Positions 23,450 to 34,871 of a stretch of DNA of 64,000 nt are shown piece by piece. A program made the translations under genes and the position numbers. Position 1 is the stretch's first letter, and every line of letters starts with the position of its first letter. Under the pieces are notes generated by a model that saw only the letters and a list, made by a program, of their open reading frames with translations, did not search any database and was not told where the DNA came from. Source of the stretch: Xanthostigma xanthostigma (taxonomy: Eukaryota > Arthropoda > Insecta > Raphidioptera > Raphidiidae); NCBI GenBank assembly GCA_963575645.1, contig OY754464.1, positions 46,862,192-46,926,191 of the forward strand, written 5' to 3'.

Positions 23450-23870
23450 TTATTAGAAAATAACATTGACCCAATAATAACGGAAATTTTAGAAAATGAC
23501 AATAACCTTTTAGAAGATCAGATAACTTTTCAACAAGATGGTGCACCCCTAGCCCCACATTATGCTGTTCAGGTTCGAGAGTTTTTGAATGAGCGTTTTT
23601 ACCGAACGATGGATTGCTCGGAGAGGTGCAATAGAATGGCCAGCTAGATCCCTAGATTTCAACCCCCTAGATATCTTTCTCTAGGATCATCTGAAATCAA
23701 CCGTTTACGTCATTACGTCACTCAACCCGAAAATACACAAGAACTCTGACAAAGAATTATCGCCGAATACCGGCTAATAACTTCTGAGGTCTTGAGAAAT
23801 GTAAGATCTGGATTTGAATCAAAATGTATTATTGTATGGCAATTGGTGGAGGTCATTTCGAGCAATACAT
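23450..23870 (+). pseudogene. mariner transposase remnant, DDD region
   Basis: Recognisable pieces are FQQDGAP (second catalytic Asp), HYAVQVREFLNER, then after a frame change RGAIEWPARSLDFNPLD (third Asp position), and near the end EVLRNVRSGFE and GGGHFEQY-like residues. An extra two codons follow GAP, and at least one frameshift separates the blocks. The N-terminal HTH domains were not found. Confidence 0.8.
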
Positions 23871-24204
23871 TTGGTAGTTTAAACCTTTTTGTGCTTCATT
23901 AGTTTTTTAACTTCGAAAATTCAAGAAGCAATTTCTCGATAACAAATCGATCGAATTGAAAAAAAAACAAATACAATTGTGTAAGTAATGAAAAACCATT
24001 CCAAATTAGGGATCATTTGACTCCCCATCCAATTAAAAAATTTTCAGAGGATTGCTACCCCCCGCACAGGGTAGAGTTGTAGGAATTATTTTTGTATAAA
24101 AATTGTTCCCCTTTGATCTAAAAATCGACGTATTTTTGGATTTTTGTCAAAACGTTTATTTTGCCGAGTTTTATAGGGGTACAAGTTTTCGTTGGAACGC
24201 CGTG

Positions 24205-24930
24205 TTTCCGTGTATATAATACTATTTATTATTATAGTACGGTTTGTTTCACAGAACAGTAATAGTTCTGTGGTTTGTTTAATGGACGGACAACGAAGCA
24301 TTGAAACAGTGTGAAAATATACCCTCGGTCCACGCATAAAAACTGTACCGCTTATAATATGTTGTGATAAATCATGATGTATTCACTACCTAAAATAAGC
24401 AATCATAGGTGTCAGGTGGAAGAATGATTTTAAGCACTTGCAGCTGCAAATGCTTCTCCTTAGGATTGAAAAAAAAATAATATTTTGTAGACTCCAAATA
24501 CTAATTATTTTTGTCAGGACCAGAAATTAATAATTTATTATTATAATAATATGTAGTGAAAACTTTATGAACACTTCTTCTCTGTTGCATTATTTCTTTT
24601 TTCATTTTTTAATTACATCTCCCCTAAAAATTGCATTCCGTACTGCAAATAACTTTGTCAATTTTATTTTAACCGGGTCACCGCGCGTATATTGTAAAGC
24701 AAGCAAGCAACAACGAGGCGGTCGTCCTCATCCCTCAACCCTCACATCTCCCTGAAGCCGCCACAAATATGATATTATTATTTGAATTGTACGCGGTGTG
24801 AAGTGTATAATATTCCTATACCGACACAGACAGTGATTCTAAACAGTTCACATTGAGTTTTGTTTAACGCTTCTCCTAACTGAAATCGTAATTATACTAT
24901 GAAATTTTTTTAATCAATCAAGTTGACTCG
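24205..24930. other. no gene seen
   Basis: AT-rich. A short stretch near 24660-24770 is GC-richer but shows no domain. Confidence 0.4.
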
Positions 24931-24935
24931 TAAAG

Positions 24936-25605
24936 ATAAGATAAGATAAGATAAGATAGCATTTATTGTCAGTAGAGATACAAATGATCTATGTGACACG
25001 TCAAAAAAATTTTTGGAAAACAAAAATATTATTTAAAATAATCTATGAATTCATTTACATTATAAAATGCATTTTCCAGTAAAAAATTCTTTAACTTTTT
25101 CTTGAAAACCTTTAATTCATTAATTTTAAAACTCACAGGTAGTTTATTATAAAGAGCTGCTGCGAAATTCAGTGGGCAAAACTTGAAAATATCAATACTT
25201 GCCATAGGTAATTTTATGTAATTTTTAAGACGAGTATCATGATCATGACCATCCTCTGCTAAAGAATAATGGGATTTGTTATGGTGTGCATAAATTAACG
25301 CATGGAAAATAAAGATGCAAGGTATTGTCATAATTTTTTCTCTGACAAAAAATTGTTTACAAGAGTCATATTTTTTTATTTTGAACATTGCACGTATAAT
25401 GGCCTTCTGTTTAATAAAAACCCGTATAAAAGAAGCGTTATATCCCCATACAACAATACCATACCTTAACAGAGGATAGACATGACCATAATAAATCGAC
25501 TTTAAAATATCTTTATTAGAAAATGAATGTTGAGCTTTTCTCATGACATACACATATCGAGACAGTTTTTTGCATATATTTGTATAGCATCATCTTTGTT
25601 TTCTA
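24936..25605 (-). pseudogene. CR1-like LINE 3' end with (TTATC)n tail
   Basis: Minus-strand frame from about 25605 gives IYAKKLSRYVYVMRK, ILKSIYYGHVYPLLRYGIVV and WGYNASFIRVFIKQKAIIR, the end of RT and the thumb region, then a C-terminal part ending LKNFLLENAFYNVNEFIDYF. The stop is followed by a ~95-bp 3' UTR and a (TTATC)n tail at 24936-24957. Short microsatellite tails instead of poly(A) are known in CR1/L2-type elements. 5'-truncated, as usual for LINEs. The frame from 25553 to 25029 is uninterrupted. Confidence 0.85.
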
Positions 25606-25689
25606 GGAACTCTAACACTATTCTTAATCTTTTACAAAAAAATCTAACTGATAAGAATTTTAAGAGTAATTTAAAAAAACCATTTTGTA

Positions 25690-26139
25690 CGACTTTTTCA
25701 TTTACGATATCTCGTGAACAAATGAACCGATTTTGATAAGGTTTGCGGCGATCGACGCATCTTTTTTAATCTAAGAAAGTATTTTATTAAAAAAATCGAT
25801 CTGATAGGAATTTTAAAAGTAATTTAAAAAAAAACTCTTTGTTACGATTTTTTCGTTCACGGTATCTCGTGAACAAATGAACCGATTTTGATGCAGTTTG
25901 CGGAAATCGACGCAGTTTGTTAAGGAGAAGAGTTGATTAGATTTTAGAATTAATCGGTTTAGTAGTTTAGAAAATATTCTAAAGAAACAAATTTCTAAAA
26001 ATTTTTGAAACTTGTAATATTGATATTTCTCAAAATTTATTGAGCCGAATCATTCCAAATTTTAAGGAAATGTAAGTTCAGCAAGGTCACATCAGATGCC
26101 GTTTCAATAGAATACTCCGTTCAAAAGATATAAGAGGTT

Positions 26140-26172
<33 letters not shown>

Positions 26173-26335
26173 GCGCACATACGGACATCATCGCCAAAAT
26201 AGTCAGAATAGCTTCCTAGGACCTCAAAACGCGTCGAGATCTGGCGAAAACTCGATTTTCGAAAATCGGGGTGAGAACAATAACTTCCCGATTTTTATGA
26301 AAAAAAATAGATTTTTTTTATTGCGGGAGGTTAAA
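25690..26335 (-). mobile_element. TAACTTCCCGC-family element, copy 3
   Basis: Minus orientation: TTAACCTCCCGC near 26335, 'ttcaccccgattttcg' variant, CA microsatellite at 26140-26175, then two ~155-bp internal units. It lacks the terminal 'ggcctgcagggtc' part, so it is truncated next to the LINE. Confidence 0.7.
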
Positions 26336-26557
26336 AAAGTGTCAATATTGAGTCCATTCATAAACGTGCAAATTATTTTCGCAGCGTGAAAAATTAAAGG
26401 CTTAGTTTTCAATCCAGCTACTGAAAATTGACCTACAATTTTTTTACTCGACAACGGCGAAAAAGTAGGTTTCGACAACAAAATTTAGGTAGGCTTTTAA
26501 AACGTGGTAACTACACATGAGACAAAACAACGAGAAAAATCTAAAAAGTATACAAAA

Positions 26558-26714
26558 GGTATGTTTCAAGCAGCCAGCAAACGGACGATAACCGTCACCG
26601 CCATGCGCAGGTAGCTGAAAGGTGCGCCAAAATCGATGCAAACAGTTTAGTTTTAGCTACTGCGCATGCTGATGATGGTTTCGTGTTCGTTTGCTGGCTG
26701 CTTGGAACATGCCT
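26558..26714. mobile_element. 157-bp palindromic MITE
   Basis: GGTATGTTTCAAGCAGCCAG at the left returns inverted at the right (CTGGCTGCTTGGAACATGCC), and an inner pair with 'gcatgcgcag' follows. About 60-bp arms. Target duplication uncertain. Confidence 0.7.
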
Positions 26715-26719
26715 AAAGG

Positions 26720-27448
26720 AAGTAGACACAATGCAACTTTGCCGGAAATATTTATAAGCTTTTTTAAATCACCATATTGTCGAGTCAAAAATTATTTTGT
26801 CGGCAAGATTTAACTAGGACCCAGTTTTTAATTGCTTTTCTCGGAGTGAGTGACCGTTTGTTTAGTACTACTGGAACGAAGCAACAAATATGTTACCCTT
26901 TCATGCTAACCACATCACTGGGAAATGATATCGTGGTGCTGGCAATGCGCACACAACACACACATAATACACACACATAGCAAGCATACACCGGGTAACG
27001 GAGTAACTTTTAACACAAGTAACAACAAAATATTGTTGCAATCGTGATATAATAATAATGCAGCAGCTAATATAAAACACTTCACTGATTTCAATGAATA
27101 CTTTGCTCTATATAATACATATTCATTCATTATCTGCCAATTTAATAGGTATATATGATTTAATTTAATGTCAAATTTTATATTTTCAACTCATTGAATA
27201 TCGTTATATTGAGGTTGAAATTTTAAAATGTTAATTTATAACCCCCTACTGTTAGATGAGTAAAAAGTAATATGTCATTTTATATTAACACATGATTTAA
27301 CATACGAACGGAAACGGATTCAACTTTCATCTTTTAAATGGTATGAACAGACAAATTAAAAAATGTTTGTAAATTTTTTTTATTAACAAGAAAAACAAAA
27401 AAAGCGATTTGGCATCTGTGGCCATTATTATCGCTACAAAAGTGACAT
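26720..27448. other. no gene; CA-rich microsatellite at 26948-26988
   Basis: Open frames here are short and overlap the microsatellite. No domain recognised. Confidence 0.4.
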
Positions 27449-27860
27449 CTATACTAATATATAAAGCTGAAGAGTTTGTTTGTTTGTTCGTTTGTTTGTT
27501 TGTTTGAGCGCGCTAATCTTCAAATTGAATAAAAATTTTTTTGTTGGATAGCTCATTTACCGAGGAAGGCTATAGGCTATATAATATTACGCTACGACGA
27601 TTAGGAGCGGAGCTTTAATGAAAAATGTTGCAAAAAGTATCTCAAAAATAAGCTTCTATTCATGTGAAATGCACTAACTAGATATACTCATATTAGTGAT
27701 GAAAGAACACAAACTCTGGTAGATCAATCGGTAGCGCATGCCGCTGTCAATATCAGGGTCGTGGGTTCGAGCATAGAACTGTTCTATGGGTTCGAGCCCC
27801 ACGTTGGGTGAATATATTTTTATTTTTTTTTTATTTTTTACATTGCTTTCTTCTAAGGCT
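27449..27860 (+). mobile_element. Helitron-like 5' end carrying a tRNA-like segment
   Basis: Begins TCTATACTAATATATAAAGC, then a GTTT-rich tract, 'gcgcgctaatctt', 'gaggaaggctataggctata' and 'aggagcggagc', an order common in insect non-autonomous Helitron-like elements. At about 27718-27815 a tRNA-like block follows, with a TAGATCAATCGGTAGCG A-box region and two GTTCGAGC/GGGTTCGAGCCCCAC B-box-like copies separated by the palindrome ATAGAACTGTTCTAT. The same order occurs inverted at 40800-41074. Confidence 0.7.
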
Positions 27861-27949
27861 TACATTTTAATTTATTTTAATTTTATTTAATTCATTTAAA
27901 AAAAATATTCGTTAAAAAAAGTTTAAATACTGCTCTTTATCGACAAAAA

Positions 27950-28400
27950 GTTTTGAACGGTAACTCCGATCATCATGAAATTTGGACACAACATTCATCT
28001 CGGTAATCTAAGATGAATAACAAATAAAAAATTCCAACCAATTGGGTGACGGGACCATTCCAACTTCAAAAATATTGACATTTGATATAGTTAAATAAAG
28101 AAAATAACATTTCTGATATCGCGTGATTTGACGCGGGTAATGGCTAGTATTCAATATGATATTTGCTATTCGTTGTCTTGGTCACCTACAAAATATGTTC
28201 CACGTCATGTAAAAATTAATCAAAGCTTGCTTAACTAGTTTATTTCTGACAGATCTACAAGACAAAAGAGCAGCTGATTTTTTTTTAATTTTCTAAATAT
28301 TTTCGGAACTATAAAGTTTGGAAAAAAATTTTATTAACGAAACTTGCTTGAAATAATAAATAGAATAATAATCCGTAATGAAAAATATACCTTTCAAAAT
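27950..28400 (+). repeat. dispersed repeat family A, plus copy
   Basis: Inverted counterpart of 7300-7600 ('gggaccattccaacttc', 'cacgtcatgtaaa', 'tttatttctgacagatct', 'aagagcagctgatt'). Non-coding. Confidence 0.6.
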
Positions 28401-28519
28401 TTCATATTTTTTAGTACTTAAAAAATTGTCTTCCACGATGATTGTCGCGCGATAATGGTCTGCCATTGTTATTTTTCAATAGCAATAATAATATATTATT
28501 AAATTTCCAAATGGCAGAC

Positions 28520-29160
28520 GTGGTCAAATACTTTGAAAATTAGTCAAATTTTGTACCTGTCGCACCTGAGTACGGGCCGCGGCGGCCACTCCGGGCTTAG
28601 TGAGTCCCCACTCCATGTATGGTAGGTATAGGAGACTCACTGTGTAAAAATTCAGGTCTGGTCAAATACATACTGGTAGCCGATCACTGGCTCTTATACT
28701 AATACATTCGATTAGAAGATGGTAGACTGTGAGCGGGGTATTGCAGATTTCGCATATTGTGGATTTTCTTTTTTCATAATGTATTAAGTAAGTGTGTGTT
28801 ATTCTTGGATGATCCCACAGTAATCGCTCTAAAGTCGTTGGACTCGTCAGGATTTACTCTTTAATTGAATATCTATCAAGTAAAACTCTCCAATGTACTG
28901 GAAAAAAGTTATTAGCGTCCAAAGTTACAAGCTTTTTCCTAAAAGTTCTTGCGCCCGGTTTTTCCGCGCGCAGCTCTTTCCAGTGCATCTGAGACCCCCG
29001 CCGACAGTTTACTATTTAAACTAGACTCAATTTCCAGTATTTCAAAAGAAATCGTCCCGATCGGTTAATTCCTCGCCCGCCAATCCACGCTCGAAGTTGC
29101 GCTGTTCATTATCGTGCTATTTTTGAAGCACTTCGCGCTGCATTTCTCGCTTTTGTAACT
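28520..29160 (-). pseudogene. LINE C-terminal zinc-knuckle fragment (I/R1/Loa type)
   Basis: Minus strand near 28825-28690 reads WDHPRITHTYLIHYEKRK then CEICNTPLTVYHLLIEC, the C-x2-C-x7-H-x4-C knuckle found at the C-terminus of I/R1/Loa-type non-LTR elements after the RNase H or RT domain. Less clear LINE-like text continues to about 29160. No intact frame longer than about 50 codons. Confidence 0.75.
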
Positions 29161-29256
29161 AATATAACGCAAATTAATTAAGATCAACAACATATTCGTT
29201 AAATCTATGCTAAAGCACGCGTTTTACATTAATTTTTTATTTAAATTTTTAACTCC

Positions 29257-29894
29257 GATCAATAGTGACATGTGCGTGAGTCGGACGAACATGTAAATAT
29301 TTGGACCCCAACAAAATTACCTACCCCCCCGTTTTCGAGGATGCGGCATACGGTAGAATTATTAAAATTTCTCTTTTGGGTTGCGCAACCATCCAAAACG
29401 GCCAAAAACCACCCCCGAACGGGGTGACACGCGCATTACGTTAATCCCTTTTCGCAAAAAATGTTTTTTCCCTGTTTTTGAGGATGCTGAGCACGGTGGT
29501 GGTATTGAAAATTGCCGCCGACTTTCAGAAACCTCGAAACGGGTGAATTTTTTCATATCACCAGCAAAATTGGGTTATCTCTCCGTTTCAGGGGATTCTA
29601 AGATTTGGCCGGTGGAGGGATTGGTGAGAGTCGGTGGCAATTTTCAACACCACCATCGTACTCAGCATCTTCAAAAACAGGGAACAAATTTTTTTTCGGA
29701 AAGGGAATAACGTAATGCGCGTTTAACACGGTTCGGGGGTAGTTTCTGGCCTTTTTGGGGGGTTGCGCAACCCCAAAAAGAAATTTTAATACTTTTGCCG
29801 TACGCCGCATCTTCGAAAACGGGGAGGGGTAGGTAATTTCGTTCCGGCTCAAAATATTTGCATGTTCGTCCGACTCCACACGCCACTATTGATC
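29257..29894. mobile_element. 638-bp long-TIR MITE
   Basis: Ends GATCAATAGTG and its inverse; arms of about 260 bp. Matched blocks include 'gtcggacgaacatg', 'gcgcattacgtta' and 'gcaattttcaacaccacc' versus its inverse. The centre is about 110 bp. The paired open frames on both strands arise from the palindrome. Confidence 0.85.
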
Positions 29895-29899
29895 TGAGT

Positions 29900-30045
29900 T
29901 AGGCCTAGTTTATATGAGAGGCGTTCAACGCGCGTTGGCCCAACGCGCGTTTACAGTTTCTATACAATTATATAGAACTGTTTATATGATAACGCGCGTT
30001 GGTGGCGCGTTGAACGCGCGTTATCATATAAACAGTTCTATACAA
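29900..30045. repeat. short palindrome cluster rich in AACGCGCGTT
   Basis: AACGCGCGTT (itself a palindrome) occurs several times within 110 bp, with an outer inverted pair around 'tttatatgataacgcgcg' and inner pairs of 'acagttctata'. May be a very small MITE or two abutting ends. No coding content. Confidence 0.6.
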
Positions 30046-30140
30046 AAAAAAAAATTTTCAATTCGAACCAGTAGTTTCTGAGATTAGCGCGTTCAAACAA
30101 ACAAACACACTCTTCAGCTTTATATATTAGTAATTATAGA
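30045..30140 (-). mobile_element. second Helitron-like 5' end, inverted relative to 27449
   Basis: On the minus strand it starts near 30140 and reads ACTAATATATAAAGCTGAAG, GTTTGTTTGTTTGAACGCGC and then 'gaaactactggttcgaatt'. It is thus an inverted copy of the first ~100 bp of the element at 27449, 2.69 kb away. Confidence 0.75.
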
Positions 30141-30141
30141 T

Positions 30142-31926
30142 ATAGTCCAATCGGTGGAGATAAAAAGCTCCAGAAATTAGCAAACAGGCTGAATTTTTTT
30201 TTTAATAAGTAGTTTAAAGTGTACTGATTGAAATAAAAAAAAGTTCATTCGTCTATCGATTTCCCAAAATTAAAAAAAAAATTGAAAATCATTTTGATTT
30301 TCAAAATTCTTTGATATTTTGAAATAAAAAAAAGATAGGAAGAAATAAAAAATACCACGTTGTAGAAGACGTTTTTTTCTATAAAAAAGATATCTTATAC
30401 TTTTTTCGTTCGATAAACTATGTATCTATTTTACGTGCAGGATGCTCGGCTAGCCATGCGAGAACCTACTTTTTCATGTCCGGCGTATTGAATTATAATA
30501 TTTTACATACTTTTAGAGTAATAAAATAAAAATTCAAATAGCCTATCTTCAAGTAGAAAATCTGAACTTTTCAATGGTGTAGTTAATTATTTTTTTTGAA
30601 TAAAATATCATGTATAAAAATGCAAGTATAGATATATTTTTGAATCGAAAATCGAACGTTGCAATAATATTTTTTTTTAAACATAGGAAAAGTCGTAAAT
30701 TTTTTTTAACCTGGTAAACTATTCTTTAGATGTTCTTTTTCATAAATAAAAACTCCTGACCATAAATCTTATCTCGTTATTAAATACGGCCCTTGTTACT
30801 ATATTCAATTTTTTCGGAATCTTGAATTTACTGGAAAAAATATTTTTAAACCTCTGTAACACAATGAAAACTTAACGGATTTCAATGTATATTTTTTTAA
30901 ATCGTAGGTATAATTAAGTGTATTAAGAATCACTAAGTATAAATTTGTTAAGTTTTCAAAATTTTTTAATATTAACGATTTTTCATCCATAAAGAGAAAA
31001 CAGACATTTTTCTGGTTTTTCGTTTGTATCTTTTTATATCGTTGAATATAAAATTTCATACTATTACATTACGAAGATAAATACTCAAGGAATAGAATGT
31101 GATATGTGGCTAGGTAAGAAAGTATCTAGGTAAAAAATACAATGGAAATTAAAACAGGTAAACAAATCTTTGATTAACGTCTGATTAGAACTTTTCAATA
31201 AATAAAATTATCGACCAATTTTTCCATGACTACTTAATAAAAAATTGTTTGTTATTATTTTTTCATTATTTTGATAATCATTAATAATTTTGAAAGATTT
31301 TATAAAAAGCTAATTAGAATTAATATCTCAAAAATGGTGCATTTTATAGGAAAAGCATACGAGACCTTTTTTCTTTAGAATTGTCCAAAAAACCTAAAAA
31401 AATTGGTTCCGACGCCAAAAACAAAAAAAATTTATTTTCCGAAAATTTTTTGCAAATTTTGAATTTTTTTTTGAAAATTTTGTTTTTTTTTTAATTTTTT
31501 ATTTGGAATATTTAGAATATGCATTTCTAGACAAATAGTGTTATAAACATTTTAGTAAAATTTAATGATTCTTGCTTCTGCAAAGTGATTTATTTGCTTG
31601 TTTGCCGACGCAAGATGACTTACTAACTTTCCGAATTTTTTCCAGGTAAACTATAGCTTTGACGAAAAAAGTACAAGATATCTTTTTTATAGAAAAAAAT
31701 GTCCCCTACAAGGCAGTATTTTTTATTTATCTCTATCTTTATCCCAGCTTAAAATATTCAATAATTTTGAAAATAAAAATGTTTTTCAAAAATTGGGAAA
31801 TCGATAGACGAATGAACTTTTTTCTATTTCAATCAGTACACTTTAAACTACTCATAAAAAAAATTTGAGTCTGTTTGCGAATTTCTGGAGCTTTTGGTTT
31901 AAAATTGTTTCCACCGACTGGACTAA
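30142..31926. mobile_element. 1.8-kb TIR element, non-coding
   Basis: Ends AGTCCAATCGGTGGA and TCCACCGACTGGACT; arms of roughly 270 bp with insertions and deletions ('gtttaaagtgtactgattg', 'aaaaaagatatctt'). The interior (about 30420-31630) is AT-rich and has no recognised protein. It contains at 31157-31215 a ~60-bp block ('ctttgattaacgtctgatta') also found at 58147. Confidence 0.75.
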
Positions 31927-31929
31927 TAT

Positions 31930-32447
31930 AGATTGAAAAATTCTTTCATTATCTGTGTTCTTAACGTTAAAAATTTTATTTTCCCTTTTAAACTAGAATT
32001 AAATTATCAAAATATATTAGAGGAGGAATGTTATGGACAACAGCTCCTTTCCCAAAACTTGTTATTCGAATCGATTTTTTTCTACCTAGTCTCTCTATAA
32101 TCCCAGATTCATCAGCGTCACTACGTATCGGGTAGCTTAGCACTTCTTTATTGTAAACTATCAGATTATCGACGCTCGACAGCTAAGGTCATCAATTATT
32201 GTACATATAGCTGCTCAGTACGACTTCGTCCTTATTAATTTAATTTTGTAAATTCATCACATTAAGTTAATATTTTTTCACTCGCTTTGCTCGTTTGCTC
32301 AAATCTAAAATACATTATCACTCGCTTCGCTCATTTGCTCTAATGAAACACAAAAATATTATTTTGACAGTTAAAATTATTGTAATGCTGTTTTCATGGT
32401 ACCCGTATGTATCAAAGACCTAAAAGGTTGTCCCAAAGACGTAATAA
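31930..32447. other. no gene; ~34-bp direct repeat at 32278-32345
   Basis: 'tcactcgctttgctcgtttg' recurs with two changes about 40 bp later. No frame or RNA gene recognised. Confidence 0.5.
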
Positions 32448-32978
32448 TCTTCTTAATATATAAAAGGAAACCGTGACTGACTGAGTGACCGACTGATCTA
32501 TCAACGCGCAGCTCAAACCACTGGACGAATTGAGCTGAAATTTGGCACACAGCTAGTTATTATGAAGTAGGCATCCACTAAGAACGAACTTTTGAAAATT
32601 CAATCCCTAAAAGGATGTAACGGGGATTCAAAATTTGCATGGAGAAATCATATAAGATAGATATGTATCAATTCGAAAATGCGCAGGATTTATCCTGTCA
32701 ACAAATAAATATACACGTGTTTCGTGCTTTTTCAAAAACAACCCCTTCAGGGGGTGAAAACAGGTAAATAATGTAAAAATCAACATGGGTGTTGTTTTCG
32801 AGGATTGTCGGGACGTTGGTCACGTGAATGTCATCAATTTTGAAATTTATTGCACTTGAACAACAAAAAAAAATCTAAAAAGTCATAATCTGTAAATATA
32901 AAAGGAAACCGTGACTGACTAGCTAACTGATCTATCAACATCAAACTTGGCGCGAGCGAGGCCGCGGGCAAAAGCTAG
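32448..32978 (+). mobile_element. non-autonomous Helitron, both ends present
   Basis: Starts TCTTCTTAATATATAAAAGG and ends GGCCGCGGGCAAAAGCTAG, with A before TC and T after CTAG as expected for insertion between A and T. Interior has 'gtgactgactgagtgaccga' and 'gctgaaatttggcacac'. A second partial 5' block lies at 32896, near the 3' end. No Rep/helicase coding. Confidence 0.85.
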
Positions 32979-32979
32979 T

Positions 32980-33872
32980 CTTGTATATAAATGGACCTAG
33001 CATCCCTTATAATTAGTCAATACAATGCAGTGATGACAACATTCAATATGAGAGAGAAGTGCTCGTTTTTTTCTAAATACTGATAACATTATAGGTGAGC
33101 AGTTTTGAAGAATATAAAAACGCCAATAAATGAGGTTTACAAAACTTATATATTGTTGAAAAAATATATTATAGATTCCAAATTTAACTGATAAAAGCTT
33201 GTCAAAAACACAGTCTACGCCTAAGGCAAAATGTTGTATTTACTTACCGATGAAATGACAGGTTGGGTTAATTATTCCGTGATTTCTTATATACATATTA
33301 TTTTAATGAGAGGGAAATCCCTTTAAGGACGTCCGCAACCGCAGCTAGTGTGGGGCTCACCTACAGCAATACTTATTAAAATTCCCTGATCTGCCTTCCT
33401 GTCGGCCTGGAACCGTTACATAGCACCGCTTAACCATCTTTAAATAATCTTAAAAATCGTTAATAATTCTAAATTCACCAGAAAAATCGCAAAAATGTGG
33501 CTCTATAAGATAATACCTACTCATATATGCTCTCCGTGGTAATTTGGCTGCTACAGATTGACAAATTTGCAACGTTAACAAATGTCGACTTGTCGAAAAT
33601 TGAAAAGCAATAAAGTGTCGTGTACAAACTGGCTTTGCTCATTGATAACATCATATTAGTGTATCTAATTTTGAATGCATAATACTTAAAGTCGAAATAT
33701 CACTGAATATGAAGTATTGAATTTTAAATCATGCATATAATAACTATTATGATCACCGGTCGCGTGTCCATCGTTAACAACGGCACGTGTTTCCACTTCC
33801 CCTACAATATATATTAACAACTCTGATAGTGCATTATATGGTACATGTCGGATGTGTATGCGGTGTTTTAGT
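32980..33872. other. no gene seen
   Basis: Mixed sequence with no frame above 60 codons and no recognised repeat end. Confidence 0.4.
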
Positions 33873-34556
33873 TATGGAGGGTAGAGGTTAAGGAGAACCA
33901 TCTCTGTGTACGAAAAAGTGTCCATCAAAAAGCGTTAAATTAGGGGACCGCCACTGTCGCAAAAGGGTAAATTTTAAAGCAAGCGTATGGAGGGCAAAAA
34001 TTATTAGAGTAGGATAGAAAAATAAACGAGGAAAGAAGAAATTCCGCTTTTTTATGGCGCACTTTTCGAAAGTAAAACAAAAAATAAAAAACAATATGAT
34101 ATAAAATTTATTTTTGATTTAAATGGTATTTTTAAACGTGCTATTATGCATTTAGTAGTAAATAAACGATTATGCTGATATGAATAAACTATAAAATGAC
34201 TAAAAAATATTAGTAAAAGCTAACAAAAATTAAATCTCTCTCGATACTATCTCACAGCAGGTTTTTAGGTTATATTTATAAAATTATTTTGGACTACGTA
34301 AACAGTTTAGATTTTATTTACTGCAGTATTATTAACAACTCTAATCATTAAAAATACTAAATTTTCCAACTCAGCGCACTTCAATTCGTGTATAACTACT
34401 ATGGAGGGTAAACAACTGCTAAATTCATTTTATACTCGGATGCAGTGCTAGCGTCATTCCGGACGATTTTTGAACTGTTATTTACAGCATTTAGATGGAC
34501 ACTTTTTCAACTTATCTCCCATATAAGATAGTCCTCCTTACCTCTACCCTCCATAG
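33873..34556. mobile_element. TIR element with CTATGGAGGGTA motif
   Basis: Left TATGGAGGGTAGAGGTTAAG faces right CTTACCTCTACCCTCCATA. A further inverted pair 'aagtgtccatc'/'gatggacacttttt' sits about 50 bp in. Two more near-copies of the TATGGAGGG motif occur inside (33987, 34399). 684 bp, non-coding. Confidence 0.75.
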
Positions 34557-34871
34557 TTGTAGTGCAAAACTGTTCAGCCAGTGGCCATGCAGTCAAGTTA
34601 AATATTTGTATTACCTTTTGAAAATTTAAATCATCTCACTAAATGGATTTATTTAAGATTAAGTGTTCCGTGCAAACGATACACAATCATGGAATCACTT
34701 AGATGTCCGTCCGTCCGTCTGTTGCAGAAGACTTTTCTCTCAAACTATTTGAAGTAAAAATTTGAAATTTAGCACAGAGATAGAGTGTGCTGGTCCAATC
34801 ACAAACGTGAAGTTGAATTTTGATTCAAGGGGCTTCTTTCAAGAAGTGAATTGTAAATTGAAAAAAAAAAA

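Larger units (their letters stand above)
22577..24204 (+). mobile_element. decayed mariner-type transposon
   Basis: Long terminal inverted repeats: left begins CAAGGTGTCCCAACGAAAAC, right ends with the inverse of CACGGCGTTCCAACGAAAAC, and similarity continues for over 300 bp ('aataaacgttttg', 'ccaaattagggatcatttga'). Between them lie a Penelope-like insertion (22921-23429) and the transposase remnant (23450-23870). IS630-Tc1-mariner membership follows from the transposase motifs. Confidence 0.85.
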
